46,366 nt of DNA from Methanobacteriota archaeon (GCA_016845345.1 JAERSV010000008.1:1-46366), one strand, 5' to 3'; positions 34,812-43,332 are shown, counted from the stretch's first letter. The notes: generated by a model from the sequence alone, not told the origin. Made by a program: numbers and translations.

Positions 34812-35861
34812 TTATGGGAAGATTAGGTGCATGTAAGCCATGTTACCATCTATCTCAATGCTGTGAATGTAGGGTGGGTTTAGTGGTCTGTCTCCTTCGT
34901 CAGTTGTCAAGACACTCATTCTGTCAATCAACTCAATTCCACCAATATCACTACCCAAGTAGGTGCTGTCATCTGTAGCCATACCAAATACCGTATGCTT
35001 GTCGTCAAGATGAGATGGAGTACTGTCCTTGTCAACTAGGTAGAATTGACTGCCGCCGGTATTTGGTCCAGAGTTGGCCATTGCCAATATTCCTGGTGCA
35101 TGTCGGTATGCTGTGTTGAATTCGTCCGGCATTGTCCAAGTTGTCATGTCGTTTTGGTCACCTTGACCATACCACATTGCTGAATATCCACCGGTTCCCG
35201 GGTTACAACCAGTACTAGACTGAGTAAGAGGGTACTCCGAGCATGAAATATCACCGCCTTGAACCATAAAACCATCAATTACCCGATGGAATGCAATACC
35301 ATCGTATCTGCCATTGCGCGAATGGTCCTTGAATGAATCAACAGTTTTTGGTGCAGCATCGGGGTAAAGTTCGATTGCAAGGGTTGCATCCCAATCTGAA
35401 GATTCCTCTGATGTGAGGTGAAGTGCTGCCTTGATTTCAGGCATGTACTTGATGCTGGTCAATAGAAGCATCCCAACTAACATAATTGCAACTAATCCAT
35501 AGATTGTTGGAGTTCCATCATCAATCATCTTTGGAAGGCTGGATGTTCTAATTCCTAACCCATCCATTTTTGCCTGCAAGGCGTTAGAAGCACGGCGAGC
35601 ATCACGGTGCTTTGGGTCCTTTTTCAATGCACTCTTGTAAGCGTTCCCAGCGTCTCGCAACATTTTGCGGTTTATGGGTGTACTTCCCTCTGCCAATGCT
35701 TGCTTTGCATCACCGACTAAAGTCCATGTATTCGCATGGTCAGCTTTGTCACCGTGTTCAGACCAAGAATCCCTCAATGTATTCAGGGCATCATCGTATT
35801 CACCAGCGTCTATCTGCTTCTCAGCAGTCTCCCACGCCTCCTTCAATCCACTTGGAATCAT
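34812..35861 (-). CDS. Membrane-tethered cyclophilin-type peptidyl-prolyl isomerase with TPR-like N-terminus
   Basis: Residues about 5-105 are helical and TPR-like (EAWETAEKQIDAGEYDDALNTLRDSW). One membrane segment follows (about 118-139, IYGLVAIMLVGMLLLTSIKY), then a cyclophilin domain to the C-terminus. Catalytic motifs FHRVIDGFMVQGGD (active-site Arg and Gln) and GGSQFYLVDKD, then HLDDKHTVFG, are intact. Proline cis-trans isomerisation would take place on the outer side of the membrane, helping exported proteins fold, while the TPR side contacts partners in the cytoplasm. The 349-residue length reflects this fusion; bare cyclophilins are about 165. A relic of a second copy's end lies 3.5 kb away. 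Confidence 0.88.
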   Translation of the reverse strand: MIPSGLKEAWETAEKQIDAGEYDDALNTLRDSWSEHGDKADHANTWTLVGDAKQALAEGSTPINRKMLRDAGNAYKSALKKDPKHRDARRASNALQAKMDGLGIRTSSLPKMIDDGTPTIYGLVAIMLVGMLLLTSIKYMPEIKAALHLTSEESSDWDATLAIELYPDAAPKTVDSFKDHSRNGRYDGIAFHRVIDGFMVQGGDISCSEYPLTQSSTGCNPGTGGYSAMWYGQGDQNDMTTWTMPDEFNTAYRHAPGILAMANSGPNTGGSQFYLVDKDSTPSHLDDKHTVFGMATDDSTYLGSDIGGIELIDRMSVLTTDEGDRPLNPPYIHSIEIDGNMAYMHLIFP

Positions 35862-36034
35862 GAACCGCCGACAGGCGTCTCATTGATGAATCACTCGCTC
35901 CCGCGAAATTTACCAATATGGATGAAAAAACTTTGAAAAATCATTCTTTGTTTTGATTCATACCAACATAATAACACACTTTTTGATTCATTAAATGTCA
36001 TCGTTTCATTGGAGGATAGCACAAAAAATGTAAG

Positions 36035-36098
36035 CAAAATATGAAGAGGCTAATGCCACGCCCAAAAGCGCAAGGGAGAGGTTGCTGTCCGTAGGACA
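36035..36098 (+). promoter_or_regulatory. korAB promoter and leader with repeated 21-base motif
   Basis: A TATA-like CAAAATATG lies at 36035-36043, predicting transcript start near 36065. That coincides with the 21-base motif at 36064-36084 (core CAAGGGAGAGGTTG), which also occurs near ahcY (15148-15168) with one mismatch. A TGTCC-GTA-GGACA hairpin (36086-36098) follows in the leader. The rest of the 263-base gap is AT-rich and unassigned. Confidence 0.45.
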
Positions 36099-36124
36099 AA
36101 CCCAAAAAGGGGACTCAGAACAAG

Positions 36125-37909
36125 ATGGAAACCATCGTCAACGACTTCACATTCAATATCGCTACCGCGAACGGGACAGGGTCCCAATCGGCTAATCTGA
36201 TTCTACTCCAAACTATGTTTGAGATGGGAGTTCCAGTCAGTGGAAAGAATCTTTTTCCTTCAAACATATCAGGACTCCCAACATGGTATATCATCCGCGT
36301 TTCTGATGCTGGATATCAAGCACCGGGTGACCGCACTCACATCCAAGTTTTGATGAATAAAGCAACGTGGGAAGACGACATTGAAACACTTGAATCTGGA
36401 ACCGTATTAATCTACAATTCCGATGTCAAAATGCCAGTTGAAAGGGATGACTTGATTTTATATCCAATTCCAATGACAAAAATTGCTCGTGGCTTGAATC
36501 CAAAGTTGGCAAGAATGATTGCCAACATGGTCTATGTTGGAGTCATTGCCGAATTAATTGGACTTGATAGGGGAATTCTTGACAAAGCAGTGAGCAAGCA
36601 ATTCAATGGCAAAGAAAAGGCGATTGAGTTGAATGCTACAGCCATCGAACTTGGCAGAGAATATATCTGTGAAAATTTTGAACAGATGTGTCCATTCGAG
36701 ATTGAATCAAGAGAGAAAAATCCTGATTCTTTCATTATTGACGGAAATGAAGCCGTTGCTCTAGGTTCCGTATTTGGCGGCATCACCCTGCTATCATGGT
36801 ATCCAATAACACCATCCACATCTATTGCTGAGGGAATAATCTCCTATCTCCCAAGACTCCGCAGTGACGAAAATGAAAAAGTCACTTGTGCAGTGATTCA
36901 GAGTGAAGATGAATTAGCCGCGGCTGGCATGGTAGTTGGTTCTGGCTGGGCTGGTGGACGTGCTATGACTTGCACTTCGGGACCAGGGATTTCATTGATG
37001 TCAGAATTCGTTGGTCTGGCTTATTTCTCCGAAGTGCCCGGAGTAATTTGGGATGTTAACCGTGTAGGACCATCAACCGGCTTACCCACTCGAACTCAGC
37101 AGGGTGACCTCTCTATGCTCTACGAAGTAGGACATGGAGACACGAAACATCTTGTGTTAATCCCCGGCAATGTTGAGGAGTGTTTTGAATTTGGATGGCG
37201 AGCATTTGACTTGGCAGAACGATATCAAACAATCGTCTTTGGATTCTCAGACCTTGATCTTGGAATGAATCGCTGGATTTGTAATGGCTTTGACTACCCA
37301 GAAAAAATGGATAGAGGAAAGGTCTTGCATTCTCAAGAAGAAATCGACGCGATTGAAAATTTTGGCCGCTACCGTGATGTTGATGGGGATGGAATCTGCT
37401 ACAGGACTTTACCAGGTAGCGGACTTGAACCGATGTTATATCGTGGAACAGGTCATGATGAAGATGCAGTTTACTCCGAAAATCCAGAAGTTTATGTTGC
37501 TAACATGGAGCGATTAAAGCGGAAGATTGACGGCGCTAGAACAGTTCTACCCCAACCAATTCTTAGAGAAGAACCAGAGAAACAAGTTGGAATTATTTAC
37601 TATGGTTCAATGGAAAATACCATTCAAGAAATTGATGATATTTTGGAGGAAAGTGGGCTGAAAGTTAGTCAGTGCAGATTACGATCTCTACCTATTTCAC
37701 CAGTTGTTGAAGAATTCGTTGACAATCATGAACAAATCATTGTACTGGAAGTCAATCGTGATGGACAATTGTATGGAATTCTGCGCAAAGAATTACCAAT
37801 TGAATTAGTGCCTCGTGTGCATAGTGTTGCCTTCTCAGACGGACTTCCTCCAAGAGCAAGAAAATATTCTGAAATGATCCGCGAAAAGTTGCTAGAGGTG
37901 ATGTCTTGA
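36125..37909 (+). CDS. korA: 2-oxoacid:ferredoxin oxidoreductase, fused gamma-alpha subunit
   Basis: With KorB this oxidatively decarboxylates a 2-oxoacid (2-oxoglutarate in Kor) to the acyl-CoA, reducing ferredoxin. The 594-residue protein starts with a gamma-type domain (about 1-190; FNIATANGTGSQSANLIL, residues 9-26) and continues into the alpha domain with ALGSVFGGITLLSWYPITPS and GRAMTCTSGPGISLMSEFVG, which bind thiamine pyrophosphate and CoA. This fused order is the usual KorA architecture. It overlaps korB by four bases. The leader has a TATA-like box and a repeated motif described separately. Confidence 0.92.
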   Translation: METIVNDFTFNIATANGTGSQSANLILLQTMFEMGVPVSGKNLFPSNISGLPTWYIIRVSDAGYQAPGDRTHIQVLMNKATWEDDIETLESGTVLIYNSDVKMPVERDDLILYPIPMTKIARGLNPKLARMIANMVYVGVIAELIGLDRGILDKAVSKQFNGKEKAIELNATAIELGREYICENFEQMCPFEIESREKNPDSFIIDGNEAVALGSVFGGITLLSWYPITPSTSIAEGIISYLPRLRSDENEKVTCAVIQSEDELAAAGMVVGSGWAGGRAMTCTSGPGISLMSEFVGLAYFSEVPGVIWDVNRVGPSTGLPTRTQQGDLSMLYEVGHGDTKHLVLIPGNVEECFEFGWRAFDLAERYQTIVFGFSDLDLGMNRWICNGFDYPEKMDRGKVLHSQEEIDAIENFGRYRDVDGDGICYRTLPGSGLEPMLYRGTGHDEDAVYSENPEVYVANMERLKRKIDGARTVLPQPILREEPEKQVGIIYYGSMENTIQEIDDILEESGLKVSQCRLRSLPISPVVEEFVDNHEQIIVLEVNRDGQLYGILRKELPIELVPRVHSVAFSDGLPPRARKYSEMIREKLLEVMS

Positions 37910-38928
37910 AATTGAATATAATTGAATTACCCAAAGATGACTACAAAGGTGGTCCATCTTCGTTGTGCCCGGGTTGTGGCCACGACCAAATTTCCAATGT
38001 TGTCATCAATGCGGCATGGGAAAACGGTGTACAACCAGAAAAGATTGCCAAGATGAGTGGTATTGGGTGCTCATCAAAGACCCCAGCATACTTCCTCGGT
38101 AAATCACATGGGTTCAATACCCTTCACGGAAGAATGCCATCGGTAACAACTGGTGCAAATGTAACTAACAAAGATTTGCATTACATAGGGGTTTCAGGCG
38201 ACGGCGATTCTGCAAGTATTGGAATCGGACAATTTGTCCACGCAATTCGTAGAAATCTAAACATGGTTTACATCATTGAGAATAATGGAGTCTACGGCCT
38301 AACAAAAGGACAGTATTCAGCAACAGTAGAAAAGGGCTCTCAGAAAAGAAAAGCAGATGCAAATGAGAGCCCGCCAATTGATTTGTGTGCAATGGCAATC
38401 AATCTTGGCTGCACATTCGTTGCCCGTTCATTCTCGGGTTCAAAGAAGCAATTGACTTCAATCATGAAAGCAGCCATCAGCCATCGTGGAACTGCAGTAA
38501 TCGATGTAATATCCCCTTGTGTAACATTCAGTAATAATGATGAATCATTCCGCTCATATGGATATGTGAAAGATAACCAATCAGAACTCCATTCCTACGA
38601 CTACATACCTACTTTCCAACCTATTGAGGCAGTTGAAGTCCCAGAAGGAGAATACAAGGATATCACACTGTTTGATGGCTCAACCCTCAGACTTGAAACT
38701 ATAGGTGAAGACCACGACCCTACTGATGCGGTGGGCGCGCTCTCACAAATCCATCAGGCTGAACAAGACCAAAGACACGTGACCGGACTATTGTACTACA
38801 ACCCTGAACCAAAGACCCTTGACGAGATGCTGAATCTTTCAGACACTCCACTTGCTGAACTTGATATTGATAAGTTACGTCCAAGTGAGGATGATTTGGC
38901 TTCATTACTTGCTGACTTCCGCGCTTGA
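37906..38928 (+). CDS. korB: 2-oxoacid:ferredoxin oxidoreductase beta subunit
   Basis: The 340-residue beta subunit binds thiamine pyrophosphate and a [4Fe-4S] cluster. Motifs: SLCPGCGHDQIS and GIGCSSKTP (cluster cysteines), the TPP motif GVSGDGDSASIG (about 97-108) with VYIIENNGVYGLTKGQ, and DVISPCVTF with the last cluster cysteine. The start is TTG, overlapping the korA stop (sequence TTGA), and GAGGTGAT four bases upstream is a near-perfect Shine-Dalgarno, so the two subunits are translationally coupled. Electrons go to ferredoxin. No delta (2x[4Fe-4S]) subunit is encoded here. Confidence 0.92.
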   Translation: MKLNIIELPKDDYKGGPSSLCPGCGHDQISNVVINAAWENGVQPEKIAKMSGIGCSSKTPAYFLGKSHGFNTLHGRMPSVTTGANVTNKDLHYIGVSGDGDSASIGIGQFVHAIRRNLNMVYIIENNGVYGLTKGQYSATVEKGSQKRKADANESPPIDLCAMAINLGCTFVARSFSGSKKQLTSIMKAAISHRGTAVIDVISPCVTFSNNDESFRSYGYVKDNQSELHSYDYIPTFQPIEAVEVPEGEYKDITLFDGSTLRLETIGEDHDPTDAVGALSQIHQAEQDQRHVTGLLYYNPEPKTLDEMLNLSDTPLAELDIDKLRPSEDDLASLLADFRA

Positions 38929-38999
38929 GCGCAGTTTCCAGCATCGTGCAAGCATAGATGATATCGGCGCTGAATGCTTATTGGATTCCAATACAATGG

Positions 39000-39032
39000 T
39001 TAAAATATGAGAGTGTACACACACGTGTACAC
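39000..39032 (+). promoter_or_regulatory. vapBC promoter with paired GTGTACAC operators
   Basis: A TATA-like TTAAAATAT at 39000-39008 predicts a start point at about 39031-39035, that is, at the vapB GTG start (a leaderless transcript). Between them are two perfect 8-base palindromes GTGTACAC at 39013-39020 and 39025-39032, centres 12 bases apart. This is the expected place for autorepression by a VapB/VapBC complex. Confidence 0.6.
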
Positions 39033-39034
39033 AG

Positions 39035-39280
39035 GTGATTAGTATAGCATCTAGAACAATAAATGTAAGCACCGAAGCATATAGCAGATTAGCCAGTTTG
39101 AAAAATGACGGTGAAAGTTTTACCGATGTAATCAACAGGCTAACTGGAAAACATCGGATCCTCGATTTAGTTGGTATGTGGGATGATGAAACTGGAAAAG
39201 AAATTAAGAAACATGTTGATGAGTTGCGAGAATCTTTTGATGATTCTCTTGATGAACGTTATAATCGGATGGTGGAATAA
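39035..39280 (+). CDS. vapB: VapB-type antitoxin
   Basis: The 81-residue product has an N-terminal ribbon-helix-helix-like region (RTINVSTEAYSRLASLKNDGESFTDVINRL) for DNA binding and an acidic helical C-terminus (GKEIKKHVDELRESFDDSLDERY) that would clasp the toxin. This matches archaeal VapB (DUF217-like) antitoxins. The start is GTG. Its last base overlaps the vapC ATG (TAATG), as typical of such pairs. Confidence 0.85.
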   Translation: MISIASRTINVSTEAYSRLASLKNDGESFTDVINRLTGKHRILDLVGMWDDETGKEIKKHVDELRESFDDSLDERYNRMVE

Positions 39281-39675
39281 TGGTATTACTAGATACGTGT
39301 TTCATCATTGATATTATCAGAAATAATTCAGAAGCAGTAGATTACCTAGGACGTCTTCTAATCAATACCGAACCAATGCTAATCTCTTCTACAACTGTAT
39401 TTGAATTACATCATGGGATTTCAAGAAGTCAAAGAAAAGAATCCGAGCACAAACGGGTTGAGGCGGTTCTCACTGATGTTGGAGTAATCAACATGGACAG
39501 TAAAATTGCGGCTTCCGCTGGAAGATTAAGTGGAGAGTCACACAATCAGGGCAAGCCGATTCCGAGCCTTGATTGTATAATCGCGGCAACTGCATTAGAA
39601 GCCGGAGAGGAACTTCTTACTAAAAATAGCAAACATTTTCAAGATATCGAAGGATTGATTACTCGGTCATGGTGA
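39280..39675 (+). CDS. vapC: VapC PIN-domain ribonuclease toxin
   Basis: The 131-residue PIN protein carries the acidic metal site: D5 (VLLDTCFIID), E42 (FELHHG), D98 (SLDCIIAATA) and N116 in TKNSKHF. VapC toxins cut tRNA or rRNA when free of VapB. All active-site residues are present, so it should be functional. It overlaps vapB by one base and is followed by a non-overlapping aldo/keto reductase. Confidence 0.9.
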   Translation: MVLLDTCFIIDIIRNNSEAVDYLGRLLINTEPMLISSTTVFELHHGISRSQRKESEHKRVEAVLTDVGVINMDSKIAASAGRLSGESHNQGKPIPSLDCIIAATALEAGEELLTKNSKHFQDIEGLITRSW

Positions 39676-39695
39676 AACATCCGTAGCATCTTTGA

Positions 39696-40607
39696 GTGAC
39701 ATTTCTTGAGGGGAGATTGAAAGCGGATGACCTTTTCTTGCAACTTATGGGACCAACTCTTACCATCGGCCACATGACTTCAAACGGCGAATTGGCGCAC
39801 ACTTCTGAAGTGCCGCAATTCGGCCTTGGAACATTTCTCATGAGTAAGCCGGGTGAATGCAAAGACGCTGTGCTAACCGCATTGAAATTGGGTTACAAAC
39901 ACATTGATACTGCAATGGCGTATGAAAACGAAGAGGAGGTTGGTGAAGCGATTGCAGAAGCAATTGATACAGGAATTATCACTCGCGACGAATTATTCGT
40001 AACAACAAAACTTCGCAGACCCCATGCAGTTGGAAATGAGGAAGCGCAACAACGCTGTAAAGAATCACTAGTAAATCTTGGACTTGAGTACGTTGACCTA
40101 TATTTGGTGCATGCCCCACCTAAAGACCCATACCATCGAAAACCTACTTGGTTAGGGATGGAAGAATGTTTGAAAAAAGGAATGACTCGAGCGATTGGAG
40201 TTTCAAACTACGGGGCTCACCACCTTGACAAAATGAGAAGTTATGCAACATTTATGCCATCAGTAAACCAAATTGAAGTTCACCCTTGGCTACAAAGAGA
40301 TGGACTGAGAGCCGCCACAGAAGCGGTTGGTGCAACCGTAATGGCTTACTCACCACTGGCAAGAGGCGACAAAGTGAAGGATGAAAAACTGCAAAAAATC
40401 GCCGAAAACCTCAGTTGCACACCCGCCCAAGCGGCAATAAAATGGTGCTTAGATATAGGCTGTATCACGGTTCCAAAGTCAAGTAACGCGGGTAGAATTG
40501 AGGAAAACCTAGGCTCATTGACCGTCGACCTAAACACCCAAAACGAGCAGATGAGGGGGCTGGATGAGCACTACATTTCAGGATGGGACCCGACGTCTGA
40601 AACATGA
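39696..40607 (+). CDS. Aldo/keto reductase
   Basis: This is an NAD(P)H-dependent TIM-barrel reductase of aldehydes and ketones. It has HIDTAMAYENEEEVG (catalytic Asp and Tyr), VTTKLRRPH (catalytic Lys), LYLVHAPP (catalytic His) and the cofactor motifs MAYSPLARGD and TVPKSSNAGRIEENLG. The longest frame uses a GTG at 39696; ATG at 39747 or 39774 gives N-termini closer to the family, about 15-25 residues before PQFGLGTF. The physiological substrate is unknown. Its stop overlaps the ribosome site of the next small gene. Confidence 0.9.
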   Translation: MTFLEGRLKADDLFLQLMGPTLTIGHMTSNGELAHTSEVPQFGLGTFLMSKPGECKDAVLTALKLGYKHIDTAMAYENEEEVGEAIAEAIDTGIITRDELFVTTKLRRPHAVGNEEAQQRCKESLVNLGLEYVDLYLVHAPPKDPYHRKPTWLGMEECLKKGMTRAIGVSNYGAHHLDKMRSYATFMPSVNQIEVHPWLQRDGLRAATEAVGATVMAYSPLARGDKVKDEKLQKIAENLSCTPAQAAIKWCLDIGCITVPKSSNAGRIEENLGSLTVDLNTQNEQMRGLDEHYISGWDPTSET

Positions 40608-40616
40608 GGTGAGCAC

Positions 40617-40832
40617 ATGGAATGGTACTATTGGGCAGCAATTATTGTTGGGCTCATAATCATTTTACCCGACCCAATAAGCATGTTTTTTGCCTGGCTT
40701 CTCGATAAATGGTTTAACAAATATGAGGAAAAGGGGACTGATGTGAGTAAAGAACGCTATTCCAAATTACGTAAGGCAGGACAAATACGAGATTTCACCG
40801 AGCAGGACTCGGTAGTGGAACTCGATGAATAA
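40617..40832 (+). CDS. Small membrane protein
   Basis: The 71-residue product has a hydrophobic N-terminal half (YYWAAIIVGLIIILPDPISMFFAWLL) and a charged C-terminal tail. GAGGTGAG at 40606-40613, three bases before the ATG, is a strong Shine-Dalgarno, and the gene starts nine bases after the aldo/keto reductase stop, so the two are probably co-transcribed. No family recognised. Confidence 0.72.
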   Translation: MEWYYWAAIIVGLIIILPDPISMFFAWLLDKWFNKYEEKGTDVSKERYSKLRKAGQIRDFTEQDSVVELDE

Positions 40833-40893
40833 AAACACAAAATCGTCATCGGTTGGCTTGAAATAACTGAGGCTACTCGCCAAGCCTACACAC

Positions 40894-40966
40894 AGCCCCT
40901 TAGTGTAGCGGTCCATCATCTGTGACTCTGGATCATAGGACTCCAGTTCGAATCTGGAAGGGGCTA
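40894..40966 (+). tRNA. tRNA-Gln (CUG)
   Basis: The 73-base gene has a 7-pair acceptor stem (AGCCCCT with AGGGGCT), a T arm TCCAG-TTCGAAT-CTGGA and an anticodon arm TGTGA-CTCTGGA-TCATA with anticodon CTG at 40928-40930. Discriminator is A; CCA is not encoded. The D arm GTGTAGCGGTCCATCA is of the usual tRNA-Gln type. A TATA-like GAAATAAC lies about 30 bases upstream. No intron. Confidence 0.93.
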
Positions 40967-41050
40967 TCTCAATGCCTACATCCTTTCCACATTCGAAAGC
41001 GCGTCAGCATCAAAGATGCTTCGCGTCCTCGAACCAATTTGTTTGAAATC

Positions 41051-41105
41051 GCTAGTTCGAGGATTCGCATCTAGAAGGGGCTATCTCAATGACTACATCC
41101 CTTCA
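41051..41105 (+). pseudogene. Partial tRNA-Gln 3'-end copy plus flank
   Basis: Positions 41069-41105 repeat 40952-40988, that is, the tRNA T-arm 3' half, acceptor strand, discriminator and about 22 flanking bases, with only a few mismatches. The homology extends left to 41051 (CTAGTTCGA corresponding to CCAGTTCGA) with an 8-base insertion in the T loop. The D and anticodon arms are missing, so this is not a tRNA gene. It resembles an attachment-site duplication or a slippage scar. Confidence 0.7.
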
Positions 41106-41129
41106 TCGGCCGCGAGCGCGGCGGCCGAT
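41105..41129 (+). other. GC-rich 9-base-pair hairpin
   Basis: ATCGGCCGC (41105-41113) pairs perfectly with GCGGCCGAT (41121-41129) around a GAGCGCG loop, immediately after the tRNA-like duplicate. No U-tract follows, so it is not a standard terminator. The further 200 bases to the next gene show no confident gene. Confidence 0.5.
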
Positions 41130-41336
41130 AGGAAAATACGCTGAGAACGAAGAAATCGCTGTGAATACCCTTCGGGCAGGAACAGTACCCTCAACTTTCC
41201 TTCGCGGCTGAATAACAAAAACCGGTTCAAAACACAATACCGGCTCAGTCCCAATTGAGGATTTGGAATTCTCTCTTGGTAATCAAGTGTTGAAAACTCC
41301 ACACAAGTTCAAGAGTCAATTACCACTCGCAGTTGT

Positions 41337-41834
41337 ATGGCTCGCTTCCTGATGATTACCGCTACTTCCGGCACAAACCTTGAACTTGCAAACACTTTTG
41401 CCTCTACAGCAACAGAAAAAGGACATGATGCTGAAATTATTGATTTGGCTGAAATGGACCTTCCAATGTTTACGATTGCACGTACAGAGGACCCTGAACA
41501 AGTCCCGGACATCTCAGACTTAGTTGACACTATGATGCAAGCCGATGCTTGGATTGTAATTGCTCCTGAGTACAATGGTTCTATTCCTCCAACCCTGAAT
41601 AATGCCCTTGCTTGGCTCTCTAGAGATTGGAAAAGCTTCCAAACTTTGTGTACCGGAAAACCGGTTGGCCTAGCCACCCATAGTGGAGGAGGAGGAGCAC
41701 ATGTCATCATGGCCATGCGACAACAATTTTCCTATCTCGGAGCAGATGTCATGGGGCGTGTATGCCAATCCGGGCGCGACAAAGAAGCAAACCCTGAAAC
41801 AATTGATGCTATGATTGATAATTTAGCGCGCTGA
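41337..41834 (+). CDS. NADPH-dependent FMN reductase family protein
   Basis: The 165-residue flavodoxin-like protein has a P-loop-like FMN phosphate site ITATSGTNLELA (about 7-18) and the family signature APEYNGSIPPTLNNALAW (about 78-95), followed by GKPVGLATHSGGGGAHVIMAMR. Members reduce FMN, quinones or azo compounds with NAD(P)H. It ends one base before the convergent lipoprotein stop. The substrate is not defined. Confidence 0.88.
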   Translation: MARFLMITATSGTNLELANTFASTATEKGHDAEIIDLAEMDLPMFTIARTEDPEQVPDISDLVDTMMQADAWIVIAPEYNGSIPPTLNNALAWLSRDWKSFQTLCTGKPVGLATHSGGGGAHVIMAMRQQFSYLGADVMGRVCQSGRDKEANPETIDAMIDNLAR

Positions 41835-41835
41835 A

Positions 41836-43332
41836 CTAGTTGGGTTCTGCAAGATTCCCAAATGATTCGTAGAGACTTGGTCCACTTCCAAGATGGCACA
41901 TGACGCCTAGTCTACTGCGAGAATCTTCTGGCTGGGAGTTGTTTCCTGTAGCACAATCACCGGTGCAACCGTCTGCAAATGCGATGTAGACTCGGCCTTC
42001 TTGATCGATATGCAAGTCGTTGAAATCAAGCAGATTCCGATTCGAGCCTCCAATATCACGGCAATCTCCACTGTTCAGACAGATGCTACCAATTTGCACC
42101 GGGTCTGCTGAGGCTCGAACTGTGTGGAACACAGGGCTTTCATCGAGTGCATTCAAACTGTAGGTAACATACAGATAGTAACTGACATTTGCGTTAGCAT
42201 AGTGAGCATTACCATCCCATGGATTCCCATCGATGTCGGATTGGTTCAATTCACTGGCGTTTTCACTGCCAAGATAAGTAATCGCAATCCGGCCGGGATC
42301 GCCTGCATCAACTTGTGGGAATACTGACGAGATGACTTCAATTGGACTGATTCGAATGCTGGTTTGTTCCCAAGATACTCCTGAATCCGTGCTTCTCGAC
42401 ATGTAAACACCTTCATCGGCTCCTGTCCAAATATGGTACGCATTGGATTCTGTATCAGTCGCAACCTCCGAATTCTTGCGTGGATTAGGAGTACCAGTAT
42501 CCTCGCCCATGCTTCTATCAAACCAAGATAACCCGTTGTCATCAGAAACGATTACTGTAGGAGTTGCGACCCGTGGTGTCACATAAACGGTGCCATCCGG
42601 TGCAGAAGTAATTGCACCGTGAAGGCCACCATTGGTAGTGGCTAATCCGAAGATTAGCCCGCCTGTGTCAAATGTAGCACCACCATCAAAACTGGTGAAA
42701 CAAAAGATGCCAGCGAGTTTGTTGTAACAATAGTACACAGCCGTTTCGTAGAATGACTGAGAAACTTGACCAAGAATGCCGTATCCATTACTAGTCCAAG
42801 GGCCAGTTGCCAATTTGATGTGGTCATTGATTGGAGTCGTACCTGAGTCATGGGGATTACCTAACCAAGATTCACCATCATCATCACTCCAGCATATCCA
42901 AGAAGTTTCCAAGCCTTGCATTTGAACTGCGAATATTCGATCGGTCACTGGGTCTACCCAACCCCACGGGTCATTGGTTTGGAATGCGCACATTGGACCT
43001 GCGACGTCTTCCCATGATTCACCATAATCACAAGAACGCATAACTTTCTCAAGGGCAATGAAAAATACACAACCACTAGATGTTACTCCAATACTTGGTT
43101 CGGGCGCATCCTCCCCAACACTACTGAAGGTGAAATTCAATGGTAGAGGTTCAACATCTACAGGCAGGCCGTCAGGACCGGTCACAAAGATTCCTTCGGG
43201 ACTCGAGGGTTCTTCAACAACTTTTGAGGGGCCATCATTTCCAAAACATCCCGATAAAGAAAACGAAGACACCAAGATGCACATGAGCAAAGCCTTCACT
43301 CGCATAGACACAACGACCATGCAATTACGCAA
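41836..43332 (-). CDS. Lipoprotein with Asp-box (BNR) beta-propeller repeats
   Basis: The 498-residue product has a signal peptide ending in the lipobox SLSGC. It then carries repeated Asp boxes: SCDYGESWEDV, WSDDDGESWLG, SFDGGATFDTGG, VSDDNGLSWFDR and RSTDSGVSWEQT. Five or more such S-x-D-x-G-x-S/T-W motifs define a sialidase-like six-bladed propeller. The catalytic Arg triad and FRIP motif of true sialidases are not seen, so a glycan-binding role is as likely as hydrolysis. TTG at 43332 and ATGs at 43320 and 43305 are possible starts; the TATA box at 43357-43364 fits the first two. Confidence 0.8.
   Translation of the reverse strand: MRNCMVVVSMRVKALLMCILVSSFSLSGCFGNDGPSKVVEEPSSPEGIFVTGPDGLPVDVEPLPLNFTFSSVGEDAPEPSIGVTSSGCVFFIALEKVMRSCDYGESWEDVAGPMCAFQTNDPWGWVDPVTDRIFAVQMQGLETSWICWSDDDGESWLGNPHDSGTTPINDHIKLATGPWTSNGYGILGQVSQSFYETAVYYCYNKLAGIFCFTSFDGGATFDTGGLIFGLATTNGGLHGAITSAPDGTVYVTPRVATPTVIVSDDNGLSWFDRSMGEDTGTPNPRKNSEVATDTESNAYHIWTGADEGVYMSRSTDSGVSWEQTSIRISPIEVISSVFPQVDAGDPGRIAITYLGSENASELNQSDIDGNPWDGNAHYANANVSYYLYVTYSLNALDESPVFHTVRASADPVQIGSICLNSGDCRDIGGSNRNLLDFNDLHIDQEGRVYIAFADGCTGDCATGNNSQPEDSRSRLGVMCHLGSGPSLYESFGNLAEPN

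Noticed and set aside
39676-39746. Separate small gene between vapC and the aldo/keto reductase
   Set aside because: The frame is the same as the reductase frame and is best explained as its uncertain N-terminal extension.
41089-41211. 40-codon plus-strand frame starting in the duplicated tRNA flank (MTTSLHRPRARRPIGKYAEN...)
   Set aside because: It reads fairly protein-like, but a matching ATG in the first copy leads to an unrelated 24-codon frame ending in TGA, so the start is a product of the repeat; no family support.
41093-41302. 69-residue minus-strand frame downstream of tRNA-Gln
   Set aside because: No domain, no ribosome site, and it overlaps the strong hairpin and duplicated tRNA flank.
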